Positions 41,617 through 52,349 of a stretch of 64,000 nucleotides of DNA are shown here, in pieces (the stretch's first letter is position 1; each line of letters opens with the position of its first letter). A program made the position numbers and the translations under genes. Location: positions 1 to 64,000 of the forward strand of contig JAHQRK010000009.1 in the NCBI GenBank assembly GCA_019828595.1, given 5' to 3'. Below the pieces are notes generated by a model that did no database searches, had not been told where the DNA came from, and saw only the letters and a program-made list of their open reading frames with translations. This DNA is from Aphanomyces cochlioides. Lineage: Eukaryota > Oomycota > Saprolegniomycetes > Saprolegniales > Verrucalvaceae.

Positions 41617-43668
41617 TTATAATATCCAACGACTCAGACGCAAGTTGGCATGGATGCATCTTGGTGTGGCTTCACTTGGTTGAAAGGTCGCACACGGCTG
41701 GTCATTTAACACGGCATAGCTAGCGTCATGTTGGCTTCCGCAAGTTGGAATCGCCAAATGCGGATCTCGTAGCCTTGTGTTCAAGCAATCGAGCAAACTT
41801 AAACGAACTTGAGTGTGTACTTTGCCATCAGACATGTAACACACAACAAAACAGTCGGCAGCGCGATGACTGAAGAGTGGCATGCTGCGGTACTTTGGAT
41901 TTTGCTCATACAATTCGTGGAGAGAGCCGCCTAATTGTATGGCCGATTTTGGTAGTCTTTTTAACATCATAGCAAAGAGAATTCGGTTTTTGATGTCGTT
42001 GAAAGATCGATCGCTGTACTGTTTTATAATTGCGTTTGTTTCTGTAAGGTTCGGAGACAAATCCGTAATTTTGGGCCCTTTAGGTAAAGTGTGATTCGTT
42101 CTTGTAAAGATCCGCCGACTAAATTTATAGAATAAAGAGAATATCTGCTGCATGGCGCTCAGTATGTCTAATTTGTTATTACTATTGATCAATCATGAAA
42201 CTCTTACAATAGTTGCGACGCTTAATTTGAGACAATATGAAGGAAAACGAAATTGGATAGAATGCCATGATCAAAGATCCTAGGAAAAAGCCTACAGCAA
42301 TTTCAAAATAGTCGATTATCAATCCAACGGACCTGGGGCGACATCAATAGCTTCATCATGAAGAGAAGATGGTAGGAATATTGTCCACATCATATGAAAC
42401 ATCACCATGAGAGATGTCCTTGCTGCTAAACTAAACACAGGACCACCATACAATGCTGCTGCGAGAGACATCAAGCCAGGATCTACTGGAGCAAATGTTG
42501 CTTCTAATCCGAATCGTTTAACAAGCCATGATAGGAGCTTCATAGCAGAGAAGCCTGCCCACACCTATTCGAGTGAATTAGAATTCTATGAAATTTCGAA
42601 TTCATACAAATCGAGATGAGTAAAAACAGCCCAGTGCAAATGACCATAGATCGTCAATTTGACTAACACGAACAGTCGACAAACCAATATATGCACCGCC
42701 AAGCCAAACATCAATAAGCATGACAACGGTCACGAACGGGTCACTTAAAATTAAGCACGTTGGGTCTCCAATGATGATTTCGTAGCGGCAGAACTTCACA
42801 TTCAAACCGACAGCAAGCAAGTTGTCCACCAGACTTTTGTAATGCGAATAGTATCGCTTTCGTAGAACATGTAAAATGTACATTGTGAGGAGGCAACGAA
42901 AAACTAGCTTGAACCAGCACCAGGTAATGTTTTCCCAGATCACTTTACCATAGTAGACAGCATAGCTGTTGGCGTCAGTGAGGGGGACGATCCAAATACA
43001 TGTATCGTCCAAGGGAAAACTAAAATATCGAACGTACTGGCATTTGAACAAGTCCGTCCGGGCATTCCTCTCTGTAGCGTTTTGCCTAAGGAAAGCGTAG
43101 ACAAAATCACGAATTCCTTTGCAGAACACAATTGCTCCTGGAAAAGTCGTAGTGAGAATTGCTTGGAGAACGCAAAATAGTACCAGGAAAATGAACTAAC
43201 ATGCTCAATCCGTCACTAGCAGGTACATTGGGTGGAAGCATCATCTTGAATCGGACGAAGAAGATGTTGGTGTCGCTGTCCAAAAATGTCGTTCTGTTTG
43301 CATTGACTGAGCGTTCATTGTAGATTTGCGATAGGTGGTAATGTGTGCCATTGTTAAAAGCCTCAAACGATTCCCAGACGCCAAATGATTGTTGAGGGAC
43401 TGACCAAGGCAGTGGCTCTGTGAAGTAAGCAAGGAGAGGCTACGTAAAGACACTGAGATTCTGGCATACCTTGCAAATCTTACCGTCTCAAGTTCTTCAG
43501 GATTTTAAGTGTATCACAATGACGACACAATTTGGAAATGTCAAAGTGATACCCAATGCTGCCTAGGAGGTATTGTTTAGTCCATTTGTACAGGCTAGGG
43601 CCTCTGTTGGTATTTAGAGTCTGACTAGTTGCGTAATTCGGTCCATGGTCTGCCAACACTTTGGACAT
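41617..43668 (-). CDS. HRAAD-family membrane protein, copy 6, best-preserved exons 2-6
   Basis: Exons 2-6 (43439-43184, 43137-42608, 42564-42333, 42291-42208, 42167-41617) join to 550 codons without interruption. Exon 2 has PLLAYFTEPLPWSVPQQSFG and exon 3 has CKGIRDFVYAFL, DDTCIWIVP and IGDPTCLILSDPFVTVVMLI. Exon 4 has FAPVDPGLMSLAAALYGGP and exon 6 has DRSFNDIKNRILFAMML, GGSLHELYEQNPKYRSMP, FSHRAADCFVVCY and IPTCGSQHDASYAVL. Membrane segments are predicted in WFKLVFRCLLTMYILHVL, the VVMLIDVW region, LWSFALGCFY, VFSLAARTSLMVMFHMMW and LGSLIMAFYPISFSFIL. Exon 1 is uncertain: a frame MSKVLADHG starts at 43668 but does not join in phase and lacks the usual SIIYSTFF segment. The polar, Cys-containing C-terminus is likely on one side of the membrane. 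Function unknown. Confidence 0.7.
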
Positions 43669-44453
43669 ATCGTTTATACGTTGCTCCGGTGTCGACTTGG
43701 CTGATGATTTGCCGACAACGATTTAATGCAAGACCTACGGAAAACAATATTTAAAGCAATCTTTATCAGTCTCTATGATCGTACTTCGCAACAGCAAAGT
43801 CTGAAAGATTGAGGGCAAAAGGAATTTTCCGCGGGGTCTTAACAAGTGTGAACCTTCACATGTGAGGTACGTACTCGGTCAAAAGCATAATCTAAAGCAA
43901 GAGCTTATTGGGCACTCGACTTTGAATAACCCGCTCTGCTTAGACATCTTTTGCTGCCTTGTTCTGAAATTGTTTGCGTTTCGATAGTACTATGGTTCAT
44001 GACGACTTATTTCTCATCTCCCTCAAGAGCATGTAGCAAAGACACGGATTTTGGCCACGTCCCTAGTGAGAGAACCGCAAAAACCTGTTGCGCGAGATGC
44101 TTGGGACTCTGAGGAGAAAAATTCAATATCTTGCATGTAAACACACATTGATTCAAGAATAGCATTTGCAATGAATGTAGTCGATTCGACTTACTCGAAA
44201 TTGTATGATTGCGTTACTTTCAGCTTGAACGGTGACTAAAGTAATCTTATGTAAAATGATGCGATGCCAAGAGTCAATTGATATTTGTCTTGAGCGTTGA
44301 AGAATATTCTTTATGTAAGATGCAAGCCCTTGTAGTGTATTTCTCGAATACCATGAGGAGTTTATGAAACAACAGCAAGTTTCATGTAAAATCAGACGAA
44401 ACGCTAGAACTATTTGTTTCGTCGAATTATTGAACTGATGTAGTGGCATAATA
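43669..44453. other. Intergenic, 5' of copy 6 and 3' of copy 7
   Basis: A 111-codon minus-strand frame at 44153-44488 overlaps the end of copy 7 in another frame and has no homology; it is taken as chance. No repeats seen. Confidence 0.4.
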
Positions 44454-46422
44454 TTACAAAACCCAATAGTTTCCATGCGCACTGGCATGAATGCATTTTG
44501 GCACTGTCATACTTGGTTCAAAAGAAGCACATTTCTTGCCGCTTAAAGTCGCATAGCTCATTTCGTGACAGCTCGTACAAGTTGGAATCGCCAAACTTGG
44601 ATCGTGCAATCTCGTGTCCAAGCAATTTAGTAATCTCAGTCGTAATTGCAAATGTACATTGCCTTCAGGCGTGTAGCACAAAATGAAGCAGTCTGCAGCT
44701 CGATGGCTAAATAATGGTATACTTCGGTAGCGCAGGCTAAGGTCATAAGGCTCATACAAGGACCCACCAATATGTTTGACGGACTTTGGCAAATGGAATA
44801 GCACGACTGAGAGTATGAAGCGGTTCTTAAGGTCATTAAAAGAGCGCTGTGCGTAGTTTTGTAGGAATTTCGATATACCACAGTTGTTCGCTTGTGCAAT
44901 ATGTTGGGATGTCGGTGAAGTGTTGATGACGTGTTGCGAGTCGGTCGTACGGCACTTTGTTGTGGTTAGTTAAAATGTCGAATCTGGATGACTGTAGCCA
45001 ATCTGCTATAAATGTCCCTGAAATGTCCAGAGTTACACCGACGTAGTTTTGTCAAGACTAGCATGCATACAACAGGCCACATTGCAATGAATATTGTTCC
45101 AAACACTGTGCCTACGTTCGAACGTTTGACAAGCGGACACACAATAAGACGATGTACCTGCACCAGTTTCAATCGCTTCATTTTGTAATGCTGATGTAGT
45201 GGAAAGAGCCCAAAAAACATGATAAAGTACCATCATCGGCGTATTGCATACCAAGCCAAAGAGTGGAGCAACGTACAATGCACTGACAATAGCTAGTATT
45301 CCAGGATCTACGGGCTCAAACGATGCCTCCCAGCCACATCTTTTGACTGCGTACGAAAAAGATCGCATGACAAAATAACATGCCCAGACCTACGATTTTC
45401 GATCAGTTAACGGGTTGAGATGGGAAAAATCATTACAAATCGAGACGTGTACAAGAATCCTATCGTCAGTGCGCCAATGTCTTGAAATTGACTCACACGC
45501 ATTATTGATTGACCTATGTAACTAACACCAATCCAAATATCCACCACCATGACAAAGGACACGATTGGATCTTGTAATATCAAGCATGTAGGGTCGTCCA
45601 AGACGATTTCAAATCGAGTGTATACTTCTTTTCTGTCGACACCGAATTTGCCAAGATTCGCGATCAAGCTTTTGAAATGGTTATAGTATTGCCGTTGCAA
45701 AGCTCGAGCAATGTAGAGCACAAGAGCACATCGATATAGAAGCTTGAACCATGTCCAAGCAGTACTTTCCCATAGTAGGACGCCTAAATAGATCATGTAT
45801 GATGCTGAGGCTTGTTGTTCTTCCAAATGAGGTTCAAACCACAAGCAAATGTCATTCAATGGAAATCCAAAGTAGCGAATATGTTGGCATTGAAACTGAG
45901 TGCTAGAATTGCGCTCATCCAAGGTCTGTGCGAGGAAACTTGTAATAAATTCAACAATTCCGTGTCCATAAAAGATTGCTCCTGGATATTTTTCAGAGAT
46001 TCATCGACAAATAGAGTTTGGCTTACCTGGGAACCGCACCAAGTAGTGCAACACGCCTGCCGCAGAAATCACAGGCGGAATAACCGCGGAATATCGAATT
46101 GCATACGAGCTAGTCCTACTATCCTTCATGCAAATTTCGTGGGATTTGAACGTCTCGTCATTGTACAACTTGGTGAGTAGTGCATACGTTTCATTATTGA
46201 AATACTCAAAGTCATCCCATTTGTCTATTGCGGCTTGCGATGCTGACCATGGAAAAGGCTCCGTCAAGTAAGCAAGAAATGGCTACAAATAAGACAAATT
46301 GAGTACGAATTATGATGAATACATACTGCGCTCAATATTTTGAGGACATAGAACACATTGAAGAGGATGGAAAGCCGATTTACAGCGACATGGGTTGTAT
46401 TAGATGGCCTAACTTGCGCCAT
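44454..46422 (-). CDS. HRAAD-family membrane protein, copy 7
   Basis: Start ATG 46422: MAQVRPSNTTHVAVNRLSIL, then FNVFYVLKILSA and a phase-0 intron. Exon 2 has PFLAYLTEPFPWSASQAAID. Exon 3 has GAIFYGHGIVEFI, NDICLWFEP, LDDPTCLILQDPIVSFVMVV (DDP instead of GDP). Exon 4 has FEPVDPGILAIVSALYVAP, exon 5 GTVFGTIFIAMWPVVCMLVL, and exon 6 QRSFNDLKNRF, GGSLYEPYDLSLRYRSIP and FSHRAADCFILCY, ending YWVL at 44454. Exons 1-5 are open and in phase. The junction of exons 5 and 6 (about 44.93-45.02 kb) could not be resolved and may hide a lesion. It is the most complete 5' end of the family. Confidence 0.7.
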
Positions 46423-46457
46423 CTGCCGACTCTGCTCGAGAGACGTTTCAATCTTGG

Positions 46458-46468
46458 CTATTTATATA
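46458..46468 (-). promoter_or_regulatory. TATA-like box of HRAAD copy 7
   Basis: The minus strand reads TATATAAATAG 36-46 bp upstream of the ATG at 46422. Placement is close for a TATA box, but a short leader would allow it. Confidence 0.4.
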
Positions 46469-47224
46469 GATCCGATTTTGGCGAAGAATGTCAAATGAGA
46501 TATTGTTGATTTGATACAAATTTTGGGTAGCGGCGCAATCGAAGAACAGATCTGCGAATCGATCTTATTGGCTGATTTTTCAATGTCAGTATTTGATTGG
46601 TTAAAATGGGTCTTGAATGTCGTATTAGCCAATCAAAACGATTGATAAACGACTTAACAAATCACGCCGATATCCGAAATTTTGCTCGAAAGCACAATAG
46701 AAGTATCTCAGTTTGTTGAGTTTCTTCCAGCCAGGAAAAGGACAATCGCTACCAATACAAAAACAATGTCCAGGAATCTGCATATATATTTGTATTATGG
46801 TCACACCAATTTTCTTCACCGACTTCGTGCTTTCAACTTTAAATTTTCTCATATATATTTCTCCCTGAGTGTAGTCAACTGTACACAATGTGTTAAGAGG
46901 CTAATCGGAAAAGAGCTTATCGCTCAAGTTGATATGCTACGATGTGTGTATGAAACCAGCATAATGAAAATATGATCGAAAAGAGAATGATTTCATGCGT
47001 GAGTTCATGGATAGTTTGAGCAACATACCAGTACCTTTTTTGTCTCTCATGGGTGAAAATGAAATCGTCCAGACAATATGATTGGCTAAAAATAATTTTA
47101 CTATCAATTGATTGGCTGAAAACTGACCTAAGTTTGTGAGAGAAAAGCTGCAAATCTCACGTCATCTCTATGACTCTGAACAACCTTACAGAGCGACCCC
47201 ACCTCGAAGAGAATTCCATTTTAT
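46469..47224. other. No confident gene
   Basis: A minus-strand frame of 87 codons at 46625-46888 contains HCFCIGSDCPFPGWKKL but is not recognised. ATTGGCTGA words recur (46569, 47083, 47111). The rest is AT-rich. Confidence 0.3.
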
Positions 47225-47740
47225 TCAGCGCTCCTCACGTTGAGCGTAAAACGAATGGAGAGGCCTCTGGCCTCGCCAGCGCAGCGACGAAGCTTTGTCG
47301 ATTTCGTGTACCATAAGGTCAAAATAACCTTTTAAAATTGATATTTGTATTATATTTCGGAGGTCCGGCGATTTGCTGGCGGTTGATTCAACCAATCGCC
47401 GGAGGAAATTTTGAGTAGAACACACAATAAAGAAGTTTCTTTCAAAGTTGCTCATTCCGTGGCCACAAAAGATATATCTTAGAAAGCTTTGAACTCTAAC
47501 TGTTTGCGAGAAAGGACATGAAATACCCGGAAAACGATCCATGTACTTCCATACATCGGCCTTATCAATATTGTACCGAACAGCATACGAGTTCGATCCT
47601 GTCTTTCATAGACACTTCATGGGAGTGGAATTTTTTGTGCTTCTACACACTGGACAGGAAAACGTATGCCCCATTGTTGACATGGCCAAAAGAGTCTGTC
47701 GTGTAGTCGCTAATCCCTCGGAGACGAAACAGGGCAATGT
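47225..47740 (-). pseudogene. HRAAD-family relic, copy 8
   Basis: Reading leftwards from about 47700, degenerate exon 2 keeps NNGAYVFL, then FHSHEVSMKDR, which aligns with copy 7 FKSHEICMKDS, and a FSG/FPG exon end. An intron-like stretch (GTATTTCATG...TTTCTAAG) leads to exon 3 YIFCGHGMSNFERNFF. Homology then fades. Several stops and shifts are present. It is closest to copy 7. Confidence 0.65.
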
Positions 47741-48274
47741 TTGCCTTGTCTAAAATTTTTAAGTGTACTTGGGAACTGTCGCAATTCCGAGCTCATTTGT
47801 CGGTTTCCTGGTGGCAATCAGCCAAAGAGATGACGTAAAAATGGGTCGGTGGGCTTCGGTTGTACCTCCATGACCACCTCGAAATTGGTCCTTCACGCTG
47901 GCACCAGCTGCTGTTCGACAAGATGGAGCCAACAAACATTCCCCAAACAGGACCGGCGGGATCACTTATTGCCAATCCGCCATATCAAGAGAGAGGCGTC
48001 CATACTGCCGACCAGGGGCCTCCAAAGCATCGGACAGGTCTATCCCCTGCATAGACAAAATACATGGCAGTTTGGGATGTTAGTCTTCGACAACAAACAA
48101 CGCCCAACTTTTTCACGAACTTTCTTGGCCTACAAACGACAGCGCGCCTGGGTTGACGCAGTTGCTACAGTCAGTTTAAACACAGTTGCTATACATTCTC
48201 CCAGAGAATCTTGACGTGGAGCAACGGATGGTTTGTTTCCTTTTGTTTGCAATCATTGTGAAATTTGCCTTGTC
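47741..48274. other. No recognisable gene
   Basis: Plus- and minus-strand frames of 60-120 codons overlap at 47.76-48.2 kb (for example GPVWGMFVGSILSN on the minus strand). None could be identified. It may contain fragments of one decayed host gene. Confidence 0.3.
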
Positions 48275-48619
48275 ATGCGTGTATTCATCACTGTTGTTCT
48301 TGCATTGATTGCGCTGGCTGCCGGTTCGCGGACTTCGTTTCAGATGCGCCGGCTTGCATCGTTCGCCCATAGTGAAGGAAGTGTCCGCTTTGACTCAAGT
48401 CGAATCCTCCTCCAAGCCGGTGAGGGATCAAGTGGGAAAACACGCTCTGCTCCAAGAAAGCCAATTGATCGATCTACGTCGCGTGGAAGGGCAGAGTATT
48501 TGTACTACAATTTTGGTCCTGCTACGCACAAAAGTCTTGGTTTGACTGCAAATGAAGTCAAATATCAAGACAGTCGAGCTTTCAAAGGCTCCAACCCAGG
48601 AAAAAGTCGCTTGAGTTGA
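48275..48619 (+). CDS. Small secreted basic protein, 114 aa
   Basis: ATG 48275 opens a clear signal peptide (MRVFITVVLALIALAAGS). A 95-residue polar, Arg/Ser-rich mature region follows, without cysteines and ending KGSNPGKSRLS. An in-frame upstream extension to 48233 would bury the signal peptide, so 48275 is preferred. There is no RXLR-EER or LFLAK motif; SRILLQ is not a match. It might be a secreted effector-type or matrix protein. It shares only general style with the gene at 3371. Confidence 0.5.
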   Translation: MRVFITVVLALIALAAGSRTSFQMRRLASFAHSEGSVRFDSSRILLQAGEGSSGKTRSAPRKPIDRSTSRGRAEYLYYNFGPATHKSLGLTANEVKYQDSRAFKGSNPGKSRLS

Positions 48620-49081
48620 ACTTCCAGTGAGAAACACTAGCCCTTGGAAAAATAGATCCGTTTCCTGCTCAATACAGCATCTTTTGACTCAACGTCCTTT
48701 CAAAGATCAATGATGTTAGAAGCCCATGCAACATTGGTGTCCTTGTTGGATAAAATCGCCATGATTCGAAGTTAAACGGCGCTATTGAGATCGAAATCCA
48801 TGTTCCTATCTCATCATGTTTCTCTTTGCAGCGCATGGTGGTTGTGCATCGTCGTCGTCAATCGCAAACGCATCCAGCTCGTTTGCGATTGCCTGAAGAC
48901 GAATGAAATCGCCAGATGAATCACACGACATGCGCATCCATTTGTGACGTATGCGTGTTTTTTTGTCTGGGTGCACTCAAAGCATGTGTCTTCTCGGTCC
49001 CGTCGGCCAAATGCACTACGACATGGCTGGCGTATTCTCTTTCCATGTCGTTCAGGGCATGTTTGTCCATTTCATGGCTTA
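48620..49081. other. Flank of Gyp3 with an unassigned open stretch
   Basis: A hairpin with 11-bp arms lies at 48860-48890 (AATCGCAAACG). A plus-strand frame from 48951 (MRVFLSGCTQSMCLLGPVGQ) is open into the Gyp3 LTR and the Tc1 end. It may be the truncated start of a host gene cut by Gyp3, but is not recognised. Confidence 0.3.
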
Positions 49082-49099
49082 TGTGGGAACGGGAATGTA

Positions 49100-50660
49100 C
49101 AGTATCGGAAATGGATATACAAACACCTCCATTTTTTAATTATTTTTTTTTGCAATTGTGGAAAACGTTTTTCGAAATATATCAGTATAAAGAGAATTTC
49201 AAGACAAATCCAACAATGCATTTCTTGGTCAAAACAGAAAGCTTGGTGCAGTGAAACCTCTCAAGTATAAATTTTCAGAGGTGGAAGTAGATATAAGGAC
49301 ATTCACGTTATCATGAATATTATGCAAAAACAAGCTAATCAGTACCCAATTTTGTGTTCTTTCGCCTCGATCACTTCCAAACAACGGCGCTCCATGCTCT
49401 CAACAAGATTTGTCAAAGTTTCCTGTGGAATCTCCGACCAACAACGGACGATTTCGGCTTTCAACTCCACCAAGCTTTGGTACTGACGGCCATTCAGGTA
49501 AACTTTTCGGGCTAAGATGCCCCACAGGTTCTCTATAGGATTTAAGTCAGGACTAAGAGTTGGCCACTCAAGAACATTCAATTTTCTTCCCTGTAGCCAA
49601 GCTGTTGTTTCCTTGGAGGTGTGGATGGGGACGTTGTCGTGTTGAAAAACAACTGAAGGGCCATGATTCTCAGTGATAAAGGGGAGTAGATGTTCAGATA
49701 AGGTTGAAATATACTTGGCAGAGTTTTGTTTTCCATCCAAAAATACAATTTTAGTCTTTCCGGACATGCTGAACGCAGCCCAAATCATCACTCCGCCACC
49801 ACCATTATGTCTCTTCGAATACACTTCATTTTCACGCCAAAGGTCAGCCCAATAGTACTTGAAACCATCCGGTCCATCGAGATTAAACTTCTTCTCGTCG
49901 CTAAACACAATTTCAGACCATTTCTCCTTCAAGAAAATGTTCTTCTTGGCAAATTTGAGACGTGCCTCCAGATGTCGTTTTTGGAGGGAAGGACAGGGTT
50001 TTCTTTTCTTGTAATTGAAACGCGGGAAGGCATGCAAGATTTGTCGGACGCGACGATCAGTGATGGCAAGCTTTAAGGGGTCTTTGAGGTGCGTAGAGCT
50101 AGCTCCAGTGGAGGAAACTTCCTTGAAAAGTCGACGAACAGTTCTCTCGTCAACTTTTGGCTTTGGTCCAGGCCGTTGAATTGCTCCATATGCAGTTGGG
50201 TTGGATAAAAACGATGCAATTACACTCTTAGAACGACCTGTCCTGCTTGCAATCTGCCTACAGGACAACTGGCATTCTGCATAAGCCAAAATCTTCTCGC
50301 GCTCGGCTTCACTGAGTGTTTGACCTCTTGGCATCCAAATGAAAAGTGATATGGGATGATGGGGTATGTTCGTACTCAGAATCGTGATTAGTATTCAATT
50401 ATTTAGTGTAAACATGGCAAAAGTTGAAGTGACAGACGTAATAGCCCATCAAAACAAGTGTCCTTATATCCATTTTCACCTCTGAAAATTTATACTTGAG
50501 AGGTTTCACTGCACCAAGCTTTCTGTTTTGACCAAGAAATGCATTGTTGGATTTGTCTTGAAATTCTCTTTATACTGATATATTTCGAAAAACGTTTTCC
50601 ACAATTGCAAAAAAAAATAATTAAAAAATGGAGGTGTTTGTATATCCATTTCCGATACTG
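49100..50660 (-). mobile_element. Complete Tc1/mariner transposon with long TIRs
   Basis: CAGTATCGGAAATGGATAT at 49100 is mirrored at the right end (50660). The inverted repeats run for about 210 bp and include the inner motif CAGTGAAACCTCTCAAG (49249). TA flanks both ends (49098-49099 and 50661-50662). The 1561-bp element has a single intact transposase frame, so it may be active. Confidence 0.9.
49339..50334 (-). CDS. Tc1/mariner transposase, DD34E
   Basis: It cuts and pastes the element at TA sites in the nucleus. The 331-residue frame is intact. Two helix-turn-helix units occupy residues 1-45 and 65-105, joined by an RPGPKPK linker (54-60). The catalytic residues are Asp146 (FSDEKKFNLD), Asp233 (FQHDNVPIHTS) and Glu268 (LNPIENLWG), giving 34 residues between the last two. 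The Gly-rich box NGGGGVMIWAAFS is at 177-189. The start at MPRGQTLSEAERE is the usual Tc1 form. The twin at 61404 differs at residue 235 (Val here, Ala there). Confidence 0.95.
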   Translation of the reverse strand: MPRGQTLSEAEREKILAYAECQLSCRQIASRTGRSKSVIASFLSNPTAYGAIQRPGPKPKVDERTVRRLFKEVSSTGASSTHLKDPLKLAITDRRVRQILHAFPRFNYKKRKPCPSLQKRHLEARLKFAKKNIFLKEKWSEIVFSDEKKFNLDGPDGFKYYWADLWRENEVYSKRHNGGGGVMIWAAFSMSGKTKIVFLDGKQNSAKYISTLSEHLLPFITENHGPSVVFQHDNVPIHTSKETTAWLQGRKLNVLEWPTLSPDLNPIENLWGILARKVYLNGRQYQSLVELKAEIVRCWSEIPQETLTNLVESMERRCLEVIEAKEHKIGY

Positions 50661-51540
50661 TAGGTCGTAGCCGCAAGAAAATTAGAAGGGGTTGTCGATA
50701 GACTGGGTCTTAGGTGGGACCAAGATCAACGCAGACACCCGGAGCAGCAAGGCAGGTTGATGGAGGGCAAGGTTGGGCAGAAAGTTGGAGTCGGATTCTT
50801 CCTTGGAGTCACGCAGGGGCACACGCGTATGCGTGAGACTTCGGAGGAGGTTGTACTGTGGCCAGAGTACTACGTCTAGCTGTGGCTGACGCTGATGCAG
50901 GGCAATGGGGGAAGAATTCAATCGGTGTCGGCTTCTCTCGAGACAGCCGGCGGAACTCTCAAACTGTCTTGGACTTGGGTACACTTCTGGCCACGCCGCA
51001 AACTCACAGGATTGGTAAGCGAGGCAAAAAGAAGAGTGAATTCAAAGTTAATCTATCCTGAGTTCTTGTTTTGGTTGGTCTGCGCGGCTCACACTATTCA
51101 AATGTCTGGTTGAGTCGGGAGCAACATGCTGTTTGCCCAAATTGCTTGGTGGAGCAGCTTCATCGCGAAATCTGGGATCTATTCGGTGACCATCTGGTGG
51201 AGTCTGACTCCATGTGGTATCCATGTCTGGCGATATCTTAGAGTTTGTATGGTTCATGGGGACGGCTGGTTTGCTTGACTCAACCGCAGAATCTCGCCAA
51301 GGATGTGGAATCCAAGACATACGGTTCTTCCAAGCGCTGGCCCTTGGCTAGCAAGGGCACCTTGTAGTCATTGTTGGACCTTTGACTTTTCCGGCATCAC
51401 AAGCCACCCTGGTCACTTCGAGACACACGGTACGAGTGACCACAACGGATGCCAGTTTTGTCTTCGCAACGTCAGTCTCGTATCGCTCGCCGGCATTCCG
51501 TGCTGACCAGTGACTCCTCTGATTTGACGCTAAACGCCCA

Positions 51541-52203
51541 ATGGCTTCTCAAGACCACCTCAGCAAGCCATGGCGTGTATCCAAAAGAGTGGCCCAGTCG
51601 TCTCAACCACACGCTTCATCGAATGACCCGACATCCTCAGAACCTCCAACGGTGCTGCCTGAGGCTTCTTCAGCTCCTGCCACTGCTCCTTCGTCGACGG
51701 ATCATACACCATCTCGTGGCACTGAGTCGGCCGAGAAGCGTCCGACTCCGGGGATGAGTCGAGCTCCTTCAACACAGGAGGAATCGGATACTCAGAGCGA
51801 CTGTGAGCCCGTGGGAGCTGGTCCCGGTCCTTTCAGCGAGGATGTAGCTGAGGAAATGGTCAACCAGGCGCGTTACTTGGTCAATCTTGAACGCCAATCT
51901 GACATCCATCGGGCTGCTATAGAGAAGTTGATCGAAGAAGTCGGCCGGCTCAAGCTTGCGATGGACCAATTGACGGCTGTCGGACGTAACGGCATTTGCG
52001 GGGTGTTGGATCTGAGTCTGGTGAGATGTGCCTTGAGCCGTACGATACGTGTCCCGCGCGCCGTGCGGGCGACCACCGAGATCGGGTCCGAGGAAGTCGC
52101 CGCAATGGTGAACTCTGCGGTATGCTCACCACCAAGCGCCCCTCAGCACCGGGTTGGGGGGTGGAGTCTGATGCTTCCCAGTAGTTTCCACTTAACGCGA
52201 TAA
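51541..52203 (+). CDS. Gyp3 antisense ORF-a, Ser/Pro-rich with coiled coil
   Basis: A 220-codon frame opposite to gag-pol. Residues 1-95 are Ser/Pro/Thr-rich and low in complexity; residues 100-145 (VNQARYLVNLERQSDIHRAA) form a probable helix or coiled coil. The end after about residue 160 may be intron or another frame, since CTG-GTGAGA at about 52020 looks like a splice donor. No family is recognised. It lies between the 3' LTR and ORF-b, and the LTR could act as its promoter. Confidence 0.5.
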   Translation: MASQDHLSKPWRVSKRVAQSSQPHASSNDPTSSEPPTVLPEASSAPATAPSSTDHTPSRGTESAEKRPTPGMSRAPSTQEESDTQSDCEPVGAGPGPFSEDVAEEMVNQARYLVNLERQSDIHRAAIEKLIEEVGRLKLAMDQLTAVGRNGICGVLDLSLVRCALSRTIRVPRAVRATTEIGSEEVAAMVNSAVCSPPSAPQHRVGGWSLMLPSSFHLTR

Positions 52204-52349
52204 TGATTTTTGGGGGTCCTCTCGTACTTGATGTGGCGGTTGCTTCATTTGGAGTCAGACAATTTTGACCAATACATTCTCGTCAATTCCCGCCAGTTGG
52301 TGTCTTTTCTCTTTTTGATCTCGGTACGTGTCGAACATTCTTGATTTTC

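Larger units (their letters stand above)
49082..51401 (-). repeat. Gyp3 3' LTR, interrupted by Tc1
   Basis: LTR sequence lies at 49082-49099 and 50661-51401 around the Tc1. Without Tc1 it would be about 757 bp. From 49334 on it matches 61399-63466 at a constant offset of 12,065 bp; I found three differences, all transitions, in the parts compared base by base. On the right, sequence after CACA diverges into the antisense cassette. Confidence 0.75.

Noticed and set aside
44153..44488. Independent 111-codon gene
   Set aside because: It overlaps the 3' end of HRAAD copy 7 in another frame and shows no domain or signal.
48275..48619. RXLR-type effector
   Set aside because: No RXLR-EER or LFLAK motif follows the signal peptide at the expected distance.
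50682..51113. Short genes in the Gyp3 LTR (100, 67 and 72 codons)
   Set aside because: Overlapping frames on both strands inside an LTR, without homology; identical in both LTRs only because LTRs are identical.
49334..51401. Plain segmental duplication with 61399-63466
   Set aside because: Both blocks end in CACA, the left one starts with TGTG, CTTA lies outside both ends, and a gypsy gag-pol lies between them, so LTRs explain it better. The left part of the right LTR is missing, so some doubt remains.
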